From the NCBI GenBank assembly GCA_964641965.1, contig CAZXLD010000087.1, positions 1 through 10,213 of the forward strand: a stretch of DNA of 10,213 nucleotides. The letters are read 5' to 3'. Of the stretch, positions 1 to 6,751 are shown piece by piece (position 1 is the first letter of the stretch; each line of letters begins with the position of its first letter). A model generated the notes under the pieces. It saw only the letters and a program-made list of their open reading frames with translations. It was not told where the DNA came from and did no database searches. Made by a program: the position numbers and the translations under genes. Source of the stretch: JAJDFU01 sp964641965 (GTDB lineage Bacteria > Bacteroidota > Bacteroidia > Chitinophagales > Saprospiraceae).

Positions 1-1004
1 ACCAGGCTATCGTCGCCGATCATTACCTTCGCCCCAATCTCATTTACCCGCTGGGCCAAGCGGGCAACTGCCGAAAAGCTTCCCATGGTAGAGGGGTGCA
101 AATTGTAGATTCTGCCCATACCCGGTTGAATGCGTTCCAACCCTTCCCAGGCCGGACGCATTGGATAATCCGGGATAAGGTCAAGTTTTCCGACCTGGTC
201 CTGCAAATCGATCCATTGATCCGTTTCGAGTAGAGCCGGGTCTTCAATCCCGTTTAGGCCATTCTTCTTGAATTTATTAAGGATCGAGGCCAATTCCTCC
301 AGACTTTGCCAAGACTTATATCCCTTGTTTACATCCGATATGATCACAGCTTCTTCCCCCAACACTTCACGAACCACGCTTAACAATCGATTGTCAAGAT
401 CCACATCACCGTGCATTTTAAATTTTAGGTGATGCCCCAGGTTTTGTTCTTTGCTTTTTTCTGCCTCTTCACGGGCCTTATCTACATCTTTGTCAAGAAT
501 ACAGTACAACCCTGGAACGGGCTCCCGACGATCCAGTCCCAATAGCTCGACCGCAGACCTTCCCGACACCCTTCCCTCCAGATCCAGCAATCCCATATCT
601 ATGAATTCGAGTTTTCGAGAACGTATCTTGGTGCCCGATACCTGCAAGGTGGCCAGATGGCTTCGAGCTTCGGTAAGACGCTTACCCTTGAAAGCGGACA
701 AGTATTCAGCCCATTCTCCCAAATCAAAATTTGGTTTATTAACTGCCGCTGGGGTTTCAGACCAACCTGAAAAGGCCCCAGATGATATTCTCATGAAAAG
801 GTGCTGTCGGTTGTACCAGGTTCCCCATGAAAAATGCCTGGGAATATCGATGTCGTACCTGAACAACTCAATCCGCTCAATCTTCTCACTGAAGAAAGCC
901 GGATTTACATTCGATCCCCAAGACCGGGATACGAGCGGAAAAACGGGTAGCCCCATTCCAAGAGCGCTTGTCTTTTTCAGAAAAGATCTTCTGGTGTCAT
1001 TCAT
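1..1004 (-). CDS. Enolase-superfamily (MLE-like) protein, Tat signal, C-terminus cut by window edge
   Basis: This frame is open from ATG at 1004 to the left edge (334 codons, no stop), so the gene is partial. The N-terminus has a Tat motif, T-R-R-S-F-L-K at residues 4-10, then a hydrophobic stretch to about 25, implying export. Residues 40-165 read like the enolase N-terminal capping domain, with the usual D-M-G-L-L-D-L-E-G-R lead-in near 136-145. The barrel shows K194-F-K196 (KxK), D224-V-N226 and E254-D-P as expected metal and base positions, and D279 as a likely third ligand. At the sixth strand, where muconate-lactonizing-type enzymes have N-L-K, it reads N301-L-H303, so the second catalytic Lys appears to be His. 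The start follows the upstream NHL gene's stop by 6 bases (TAG GAA GCC ATG), with AGGA over that stop as a possible ribosome site, so the two are probably translationally coupled. Superfamily membership is confident; reaction and substrate are unknown. Confidence 0.85.
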   Translation of the reverse strand, partial: MNDTRRSFLKKTSALGMGLPVFPLVSRSWGSNVNPAFFSEKIERIELFRYDIDIPRHFSWGTWYNRQHLFMRISSGAFSGWSETPAAVNKPNFDLGEWAEYLSAFKGKRLTEARSHLATLQVSGTKIRSRKLEFIDMGLLDLEGRVSGRSAVELLGLDRREPVPGLYCILDKDVDKAREEAEKSKEQNLGHHLKFKMHGDVDLDNRLLSVVREVLGEEAVIISDVNKGYKSWQSLEELASILNKFKKNGLNGIEDPALLETDQWIDLQDQVGKLDLIPDYPMRPAWEGLERIQPGMGRIYNLHPSTMGSFSAVARLAQRVNEIGAKVMIGDDSL

Positions 1005-1010
1005 GGCTTC

Positions 1011-2030
1011 CTAATCGTCTTTTTTGTCTTTGGGAATAAATTTCTGAATTCGGTTTCCGAGAATATCCCCCGTATAGATGCTTCCGTCTGAGGCCAGTGT
1101 TAAATCATGGTACCGGGCGAGGGTGCCAAAATAATTCGCGGAACGACCAAAGCGGTTCCCCGGCCTACCCTTTTCGTCCAACGGCAGGATATCAGAACCC
1201 TTAGTGATCGAATCATTTACGATCAGATAGTCGGTCGCAAAAATGCGCTCGGTTTTCTTATCCACAGCGACAGCATATACTTCACCCTCGTTCCGATTTT
1301 GCCATTCCCAAATAAATTTGCCTTCGGGAGTGAAAACCTGTACCCGATTGTTGGCCCGGTCAGCGACATATACTTGTCCTTTTGAATCCAGATCGATGCC
1401 ATGCGGGAGATTGAACTGACCGGGTTCATTGCCTGGACTCCCCCACTGGAACAGAAATTCACCTTCCGGCGAAAATTTCATAACTCGGGTATTTCCGTAG
1501 CCGTCACTGACATAAAATGAACCGTCTTGAGCGACAGCCACATCAGTAGGACGGTCAAAATGCGCAGGATCGTTGCCAGGAACCCCAGCCTCGCCCAAAC
1601 TCATCAACAACTTACCGCTGGGATCAAACTTGAAAATTTGGTGAAGTCCAACATCCGTCAACCAGAGGTTATCCTGCTGATCAATTGAGAGGCCATGGGG
1701 CATAATGAATTGATTAGCACCCCAGGAGTCGAGCAACTCTCCGCTTTTGGGATCCATTATTAGAATGGTCGGATCCGGGATGGGTGACTCGGGTGGAGGA
1801 TTGGAAAATACACGACCTGCCCGGTGGAAAACCCACAGTTTTCCTCCCGAATCAACTCCCAATCCGGTTGGATTCCCCAGTACCATGTCATCGGGAAGTG
1901 CCGGCCAATTCGTTTGTTGTTTAAATTCCAGAGCGCCTTCCGACAACGACTGCCGGTTCTGGTTCGGTGAATGGGAGCAAGAACTGCAATAAACCAGGAA
2001 ACAGGCCAAAAGAATACAGGCTATCCGCAT
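1011..2030 (-). CDS. NHL beta-propeller lipoprotein, PAL-like (peptidyl-alpha-hydroxyglycine alpha-amidating lyase family)
   Basis: The protein has 339 residues. An N-terminal hydrophobic segment ends in two cysteines (C15, C18) fitting a lipoprotein signal, so it is probably membrane-anchored outside the cytoplasm. From about residue 45 it is a six-bladed NHL propeller. Its repeats contain the PAL landmarks in order: F-H-R70, M-P-H112-G-L, D-G-Y178-G-N, L-P-H210-G-I, D-R225-A-N-N-R and Y-H308-D-L. In animal PAL the corresponding His residues bind zinc and the Tyr and Arg residues act in cleavage of C-terminal alpha-hydroxyglycine peptides. All seem retained, so it may be an active lyase acting on an N,O-hemiaminal-like bond, but bacterial homologues are poorly characterised and it may use another substrate. 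It sits third in a minus-strand block, 114 bases after the TIM-barrel gene and 6 before the second enolase-family gene. A binding-only propeller is the alternative. Confidence 0.83.
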   Translation of the reverse strand: MRIACILLACFLVYCSSCSHSPNQNRQSLSEGALEFKQQTNWPALPDDMVLGNPTGLGVDSGGKLWVFHRAGRVFSNPPPESPIPDPTILIMDPKSGELLDSWGANQFIMPHGLSIDQQDNLWLTDVGLHQIFKFDPSGKLLMSLGEAGVPGNDPAHFDRPTDVAVAQDGSFYVSDGYGNTRVMKFSPEGEFLFQWGSPGNEPGQFNLPHGIDLDSKGQVYVADRANNRVQVFTPEGKFIWEWQNRNEGEVYAVAVDKKTERIFATDYLIVNDSITKGSDILPLDEKGRPGNRFGRSANYFGTLARYHDLTLASDGSIYTGDILGNRIQKFIPKDKKDD

Positions 2031-2144
2031 GATCTTCGATTATTTAGGAAAGGATCGACTTATTTGATCTTTCACCCAAAAGACGTACCGGGCACCCAAA
2101 TCCCCCAGTGGAACCTTTGGAAAAAATGAACTAAAAAGCCGTGC

Positions 2145-3191
2145 CTACTGGAAGTTTAGATGAAAAACCTTCATGACCTTTTCCGGACTGGCCAGGTTTC
2201 GAGGAAAATAATAGTAGATAAGGTGATCTACATCGTTGGCCAAAACTTCGGGTAATCGCTTTTCAAGGAGTGGGATATTTTCATCCGGGAGGTTGTGATT
2301 CTCGATCAACCACAGCGATTGCTTTCCATTTCTTTTTGCGGCATCGACAAATCGCTGCCCCACGCCCCCAAGCAATACTTTACCGTGGCTTTCGGTTTTT
2401 CCGAGATCGGATTCATACCAGGGTCGCCCGTCGCAACCATATGTATCTAGACCTTGGATTTCTGCAAACCGATTTACGGTATAGTCATTCTTGCTTGCAT
2501 GCAAAAACATGGCGATTTCCTTACTGGGAAATTCAGATTTGATAGCCTGATTGACCCTGGAATAAAAATCGGCATTGGCATCCACAAAATCCTCTCGGGA
2601 GGGTTTTGACCCCAGCTTCTCGACAGCCAACTCGTGATAGTCAGGCCCCAGGGACTTGGGTTCATCCCAGATCAGGCCTTTGAAATCCCAGGTTTGAAAT
2701 ACGGCTTGCACTGTCTTCACCATAAAATCGAAAGTGGCTGGATGGAAAATGCTGCTGATCCGGCCGGATACCGCCGAGTCCATATAGCTCCCATCTTGAT
2801 TTTTCTTCCAGGTTTCGGGATGTCGGATAGTAAAAAGGCTGGGGACCTTGGGAGCGCCGGCTACCAACCCAGCCCAACGAGAGGGCACAGCCCATACCTG
2901 CATACCCAACCTTTTGGCCTCCTCGCAAATGATCTCCATATTGCGAACAGCTGCGAAAAGGTCCTGCTCCAGGATTGCTACCGAAACACTATGGGTTCCC
3001 AAATCGGCCATCCATTTCAGATCTTCCCGTATTTGCCGAGGCACCAAAGTATAGCTGTGCGCCCGGAAGTAGTAGGCATTTAATTCCTTCCAATTGCCCT
3101 TCCGCCTCTTGAGAAAAGCCCAGGTTGATGCCGGAAGGGAAAGAGACAAACCTCCAACGACAAGGGATTCTATAAAGGTTTTCCTATTCAT
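2145..3191 (-). CDS. Secreted TIM-barrel protein, possible glycoside-hydrolase-like, family not recognised
   Basis: I chose the ATG at 3191 (348 residues) over an in-frame ATG at 3218. The inner start places M-N-R-K-T-F-I-E, an RK variant of the Tat motif, at the N-terminus, followed by a hydrophobic stretch with possible cleavage after S-T-W-A25, and AGGA lies just upstream. The mature part alternates strands and helices like a beta/alpha barrel. Residues 95-106 give a strand reading M-Q-V-W-A-V-P, and residues 172-178 read L-I-W-D-E-P-K. This resembles the W-N-E-P of clan GH-A glycosidases, with Asp in place of Asn, making E177 a candidate acid/base. E297 in W-L-I-E-N-H-N, on a late strand, could be the nucleophile. 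I do not recognise a named family. It lies 143 bases downstream of the dehydratase gene and 114 upstream of the PAL-like gene. Hydrolase function is inference only. Confidence 0.8.
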   Translation of the reverse strand: MNRKTFIESLVVGGLSLSLPASTWAFLKRRKGNWKELNAYYFRAHSYTLVPRQIREDLKWMADLGTHSVSVAILEQDLFAAVRNMEIICEEAKRLGMQVWAVPSRWAGLVAGAPKVPSLFTIRHPETWKKNQDGSYMDSAVSGRISSIFHPATFDFMVKTVQAVFQTWDFKGLIWDEPKSLGPDYHELAVEKLGSKPSREDFVDANADFYSRVNQAIKSEFPSKEIAMFLHASKNDYTVNRFAEIQGLDTYGCDGRPWYESDLGKTESHGKVLLGGVGQRFVDAAKRNGKQSLWLIENHNLPDENIPLLEKRLPEVLANDVDHLIYYYFPRNLASPEKVMKVFHLNFQ

Positions 3192-3322
3192 AATTCCTGT
3201 GCCTTGTGAAAATTTCACCCAAGGTTTGCTATACCTCCAGATGCAGTGTTTACATCTTATTTATGGATCAATTGCTCAAGGGAAGAAAAGGCAATTTCAT
3301 TTGACTGCTGAAATCAATCCAT

Positions 3323-3346
3323 CTTCCCGGAAAATCATACCGGAAG
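3323..3346 (-). other. Small hairpin over the stop codon of the dehydratase gene
   Basis: On the plus strand, CTTCCCGG (3323-3330) and CCGGAAG (3340-3346) pair as a 7-bp stem with one bulged base around a 9-base loop. It overlaps the TGA of the upstream gene (3335-3337). There is no T-run after it on the minus strand, so it is not a classical terminator. It may affect mRNA stability or partial termination before the TIM-barrel gene, or be chance. Confidence 0.25.
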
Positions 3347-4591
3347 GTGCCTGGCTAGGTAATCCGGATCAATTTCGACACCGAGCCCTGGACCAGTAGG
3401 CACTTTCACAAGGCCTCCATAGCTTTTCAGATCAGAAGTTGGGCAATGCATGGGTAAATCCTTGTTTAGTCCTTTGAACTCATGATAAGGACCGGCATTG
3501 GGTAGGGCGGAAACAAAATGCATCATGTAGAGGTAACCCAGACCAGAACCCGAAATGTGGGGAATGCAGGCCATATTTCGAGTAGCAGCCATTCGGGCTA
3601 CGCGCATAGAGCGGACCATACCCCCAAAATAGAATATATCGGGTTGGACTACGTCCAGCGCATTATGGTGGATTAACCAACGGAAGTTGCGCATACTGGG
3701 CTCCTGTTCGCCACCGGCTATAGGCACGTTTAGCGCCTTGGCCACCATTTGGGTCTCTTCATACCAGTCAAAAGGGACTGGCTCCTCATAAAAGTCAAAC
3801 TGGTATTCTTCCATCAACTTACCAATCCGGACAGCTTCAGCAACATCATACGAACCGTTGGAGTCGGCGTAGATGGTCATATCATCTCCAAAGGCTTGGC
3901 GTACCATAGGAATCAGCTTTTCGGACCGTCCAGCTGGTTCTTCCGGAGCGCTCATACGGCCACCCACTTTAAATTTGACCGCCTTTGCATTGGATTCTTC
4001 CACTTGTGATTTGATACGCTCAATGGATTCCTCGGCACTACGCCCCCTAAAATTATTGGCTTGGTAGATGGCGATTTCGGGATGATGTACTTCCCCGATC
4101 AAAACGCCCATGGGTTGGTTGGCGATTTTCCCCAACATATCGAGCAGGGCAAATTCTACAGTAGCCAAAGGGACCCAGAGCGGGAGGCCCTGTAGTTTGT
4201 AATTACTTTCAAATACATATACTTCCTCAAGCAGACGCTCCAGTTGTACGGCATCCTTACCGATGAAGAATGGTTGCAAGCGGTTGGTGAAAATGGGATA
4301 TAGGCTGCGGATCTGCATGTTGTTGCTTACACAAAGCCCTTCGACCCCCTCTTTTGAGATAACTCTGCAGATGTAATTTCCTTCATACTCAAGCAAATCC
4401 AGCCGCTCGATGATGACCGGTGCCGTGAAAAGATCCGTTCTCAGAACGGGCTCCGCCAAAGCACGATCCAGGTCGGCCGCACTGTCTGGAACAGATTTTT
4501 CGGACTGGGAAGCCGGAGTACATTCAGTCAGCAAAATGGATCCACCTATCAACGAGGAAGTCCGCAGAAAATCGCGACGGGAAGGGTACAT
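3335..4591 (-). CDS. Mandelate racemase/sugar-acid dehydratase-type enolase-superfamily enzyme, Tat-exported
   Basis: The protein has 418 residues. S-R-R-D-F-L-R at 4-10 is a near-perfect Tat motif, then a hydrophobic segment ends at C24 (L-L-T-E-C), so a Tat lipoprotein is possible. The enolase N-terminal capping domain spans about 55-165 and the barrel about 170-405. The full mandelate-racemase subgroup set is visible: K206-F-K208 (KxK), D243-S-N, E269-E270-P, G-G-E295 and the Asp-His dyad D318 and H345 (I-P-H-I-S-G-S-G). These bind Mg2+ and perform alpha-proton abstraction next to a carboxylate, usually leading to dehydration of a sugar acid or epimerisation. The exact substrate cannot be read. 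It is the first gene of the minus-strand block and is divergent from the SLC13 symporter, which fits carboxylate metabolism. An N-terminal signal is atypical, since characterised members are cytoplasmic. Start: the ATG at 4591 puts the Tat motif at residue 4; no clear Shine-Dalgarno site. Confidence 0.9.
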   Translation of the reverse strand: MYPSRRDFLRTSSLIGGSILLTECTPASQSEKSVPDSAADLDRALAEPVLRTDLFTAPVIIERLDLLEYEGNYICRVISKEGVEGLCVSNNMQIRSLYPIFTNRLQPFFIGKDAVQLERLLEEVYVFESNYKLQGLPLWVPLATVEFALLDMLGKIANQPMGVLIGEVHHPEIAIYQANNFRGRSAEESIERIKSQVEESNAKAVKFKVGGRMSAPEEPAGRSEKLIPMVRQAFGDDMTIYADSNGSYDVAEAVRIGKLMEEYQFDFYEEPVPFDWYEETQMVAKALNVPIAGGEQEPSMRNFRWLIHHNALDVVQPDIFYFGGMVRSMRVARMAATRNMACIPHISGSGLGYLYMMHFVSALPNAGPYHEFKGLNKDLPMHCPTSDLKSYGGLVKVPTGPGLGVEIDPDYLARHLPV

Positions 4592-4966
4592 GAAAGAAGG
4601 CTTTTTGTATTCTATTCAAATGACGGAAAAAAACTTCGGTGGCCCTGAAGAGCAGAAAGATTGATTCCAATCCCTATTGGCAGTTTCGATTTTTGGAATA
4701 GGTATATTACTCTTCTTAAAATTATCGGCCGACAGCATTTTATAGCTAGAATGCAGTTTTACAGCTCCATTTTAATCGTCCGGCTTCAATCATTAAAGGA
4801 GGTGGAGTCCCGAAACCTGTATCCACCTTCCAAACTAGTTTTGCTCCATGTAAACAGAAATTCATTCGATAAAATGCTACCGTATGTCTGATATGAAAAG
4901 AAGACAAGTTCAGTGTAAAGGCTTAGAATTTCGTCCATGAACTATAATCCGGTAGATAAATAAGTT
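4592..4966. promoter_or_regulatory. Divergent intergenic region between dehydratase block and SLC13 symporter
   Basis: These 375 bases separate two divergent start codons, so they should hold both promoters. Visible structure: an inverted repeat ATTCCAA (4664-4670) / TTGGAAT (4693-4699), arms 7 bases, which could be a regulator site near the minus-strand promoter; a hairpin at 4798-4831; and TATAAT at 4943-4948, 18 bases before the symporter ATG, which could be a -10 element although no good -35 is seen. I could not find a clean Bacteroidota -33/-7 pair. A 76-codon open frame (4661-4891) shows no family features and is probably not a gene. Confidence 0.5.
4798..4831 (+). other. Hairpin upstream of the symporter, with a purine-rich SD-like arm
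   Basis: GGAGGTGGA (4798-4806) pairs with TCCACCTTCC (4822-4831) as a 9-bp stem with one bulged T, loop 15 bases. The left arm (AAAGGAGGTGG) looks like a strong Shine-Dalgarno site but no start codon with a credible frame follows it. If transcribed it would form a stable stem in the symporter leader, so it could be a leader regulatory structure. No known riboswitch was recognised. Confidence 0.3.
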
Positions 4967-6463
4967 ATGGACATTAAGCGTGTAATTGGAATTGAGGCTC
5001 CCCAAAAAATGATCGCATTGGTTCTAGGTCCGCTCATTTTTGCAGTCACTCTGTTCGCAGTTCACCCGAAAGGCATGAGTGTCGAGGCCAATGCCGTTTT
5101 GGCTTGTACACTTTGGGTTGCTTTCTGGTGGATTACCGAGGTCATACCGATTGCGGCGACTTCTCTACTTCCCATTATCCTTTTTCCATTGTCCGGTGGG
5201 ATGGATATTTCAAGCACTGCTGCCGCCTATGGACATCGGTTTGTATTTCTGTTTCTAGGAGGCTTTATTCTGGCTATTGCCATTGAGCGGTGGAATCTCC
5301 ACAAGCGAATCGCCCTGAATATTATTCGTTTGATCGGTACCAATGTCAAGTTCATCATCCTGGGATTCATGGTTGCCACAGCCTTTATGTCGATGTGGAT
5401 TTCTAACTCGGCGACCTCAGTCATGATCCTGCCGATCGGAATTGCTATCATTGCCCAATTGAAGGATAACCCGAATACGGTTGAAAACGAGACCGCTATA
5501 TTCGGAAAAGCCCTGATGTTGGCTATTGCGTACTCAGCTTCAATCGGAGGGGTGGCCACCTTAATAGGCACGCCTCCCAACCTCGTTCTGGCGGGAATAA
5601 TCCAGGAATTATATCAGGTCGAGGTGACCTTTCTTTCCTGGATGAAATTTGGAATCCCAATTTCTGCTGCCCTCCTCTTTATCTGTTGGAAATACCTGAC
5701 TGAAATCTGTTTCTCCTTTCCCCAAAAGTCATTTCCAGGTGGCAGGTCCGAAATTAACCGACAATTGAAGAAGCTGGGAAGGATCAACTATGAAGAAAAG
5801 ATGGTATTGCTGGTGTTTGTAATAACCGGACTGGCTTGGATATTGCGGTCGCTTGTTCTTGACAACTTTATCCCGGCCATTGACGATACCATCATAGCTC
5901 TTGCTGCAGGGGTAGTCCTTTTCATTTTACCCGCCAGATCGGATTCAAATCGCCGCTTACTCACCTGGGAAGAAGCAGTACACCTACCATGGGGCATTTT
6001 GCTATTATTTGGAAGTGGGATGGCTATTGCCCAGGGTTTTCAGGAAAGTGGTCTCGCGGAATGGATCGGTTCTCAAATAAATATTTTAAAAGATGCTCCT
6101 TTGCTAATCTTGCTGCTGGTGCTGGTATTTTCGGTCAACTTTCTGACCGAGATCACTTCCAACTTGGCTACTGCTGCCATGTGTTTGCCCATCCTGGCTG
6201 CGGTAAGTATTGCCTTGGATGTACATCCTTACACCCTCATGGTCGGAGTTGCAATCGCTTCTTCCTGTGCATTTATGCTCCCCGTAGCCACTCCCCCGAA
6301 TGCGGTGGTGTTCGGATCGGGATACCTGAGAGTATCTGATATGGTCCGTTCCGGAATATGGATGAACCTGATCTCTATAATCCTTGTCACCCTTGCAGTT
6401 TACTTTCTGCTTCCTTACTTGTGGGGATTCGATGCATTTTCTTTCCCTAAAGAAATGAAGTAA
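4967..6463 (+). CDS. SLC13/DASS-family sodium:carboxylate symporter
   Basis: The protein has 498 residues with about 11-12 hydrophobic helices, an inner-membrane transporter of the divalent anion:sodium symporter family. Both inverted-repeat halves are visible. The first sodium/substrate motif is I-S146-N147-S148-A-T, with Ser for the usual Thr, and G-T-P-P-N at 201-205. The second is T-S398-N399-L400-A-T, with A-T-P-P-N at 441-445. Residues 432-448 match the sodium:sulfate symporter signature (S-S-x2-F-x2-P-V-A-x3-N-x-V-V). Family members take up succinate, malate, citrate or sometimes sulfate with Na+; the substrate here is not certain. Being divergent from an enolase-superfamily dehydratase, it plausibly imports the acid product or substrate of that block (inference). 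The ATG at 4967 is preceded by an A/T-rich leader with no clear Shine-Dalgarno site. A short hairpin and T-run follow the stop. Confidence 0.93.
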   Translation: MDIKRVIGIEAPQKMIALVLGPLIFAVTLFAVHPKGMSVEANAVLACTLWVAFWWITEVIPIAATSLLPIILFPLSGGMDISSTAAAYGHRFVFLFLGGFILAIAIERWNLHKRIALNIIRLIGTNVKFIILGFMVATAFMSMWISNSATSVMILPIGIAIIAQLKDNPNTVENETAIFGKALMLAIAYSASIGGVATLIGTPPNLVLAGIIQELYQVEVTFLSWMKFGIPISAALLFICWKYLTEICFSFPQKSFPGGRSEINRQLKKLGRINYEEKMVLLVFVITGLAWILRSLVLDNFIPAIDDTIIALAAGVVLFILPARSDSNRRLLTWEEAVHLPWGILLLFGSGMAIAQGFQESGLAEWIGSQINILKDAPLLILLLVLVFSVNFLTEITSNLATAAMCLPILAAVSIALDVHPYTLMVGVAIASSCAFMLPVATPPNAVVFGSGYLRVSDMVRSGIWMNLISIILVTLAVYFLLPYLWGFDAFSFPKEMK

Positions 6464-6476
6464 CCCGTTCCAAATT

Positions 6477-6498
6477 TTAGGTCGCCCTAATGGCTTTT
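6477..6498 (+). terminator. Possible weak intrinsic terminator after the symporter
   Basis: TTAGG (6477-6481) and CCTAA (6486-6490) form a 5-bp stem with a 4-base loop, then TGGC and a run of five T (6494-6498). It begins 14 bases after the symporter stop. The stem is short and A/T-containing, so termination would be weak; the position is its main support. Confidence 0.3.
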
Positions 6499-6675
6499 TA
6501 AGAAAATCGAGATTTAAAAACGGCACTACAGATTCAAGATCAAGATCAGTCACAAAATTTGAATGTTCTCTTGATTTTCACCCTGAATTCGATGTCAAAC
6601 CGGTTGAGATGCTATGACGAAGATTCCTTAGATCCCGATTGAATAATTCTGCGAGCCTCTTTCCACCCAAAATTT

Positions 6676-6713
6676 CCGGAATATTGCCTTAGCGCTTTTT
6701 AAGGGCATTCCGG
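6676..6713 (+). other. Imperfect hairpin in the DUF1080 upstream region
   Basis: CCGGAAT (6676-6682) pairs with ATTCCGG (6707-6713), 7 bp. After an asymmetric internal loop, CCTTA (6687-6691) pairs with TAAGG (6700-6704), loop GCGCTTTT. It ends 38 bases before the DUF1080 start codon. It could be an upstream terminator, a leader structure or a protein-binding site; the sequence does not decide. Confidence 0.35.
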
Positions 6714-6751
6714 CCATTTAGTCGTCTTTGGCAAAAAGGAAATAGCAACCA

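Larger units (their letters stand above)
6464..6751. promoter_or_regulatory. Intergenic region upstream of the tandem DUF1080 gene
   Basis: These 288 bases contain no credible coding frame. They include the weak terminator-like hairpin near the start, a short CAAGAT direct duplication near 6535-6546, and a larger imperfect hairpin at 6676-6713 just before the DUF1080 gene. The promoter of that gene probably lies here, but no clean -33/-7 pair was identified. AAGGAAA at 6735-6741 may be its ribosome-binding site. Confidence 0.4.

Noticed and set aside
44..247. Minus-strand 67-codon frame
   Set aside because: It is an alternative frame inside the enolase-superfamily gene, with no recognisable motif.
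451..1014. Plus-strand open frame of 187 codons
   Set aside because: It is antisense to the open minus-strand enolase-superfamily frame, which has clear motifs along its whole length. The plus-strand translation is Ser/Arg-rich with no family features.
2145..3218. Longer start (ATG at 3218) for the TIM-barrel protein
   Set aside because: It would bury the export signal 9 residues in. The inner ATG at 3191 has AGGA upstream and places the R-K-T-F motif at the N-terminus.
4667..4680. CCAAT-CCCT-ATTGG short hairpin
   Set aside because: Only 5 bp and A/T-containing; it overlaps the longer ATTCCAA repeat, and such short stems are expected by chance.
4661..4891. 76-codon plus-strand frame in the divergent promoter region
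   Set aside because: Unusual composition, no motif or signal, no ribosome site, and it overlaps the expected promoter elements.
6104..6553. 149-codon minus-strand frame across the symporter 3' end
   Set aside because: It is antisense to the symporter membrane helices, and its composition is that of a reverse-strand shadow.
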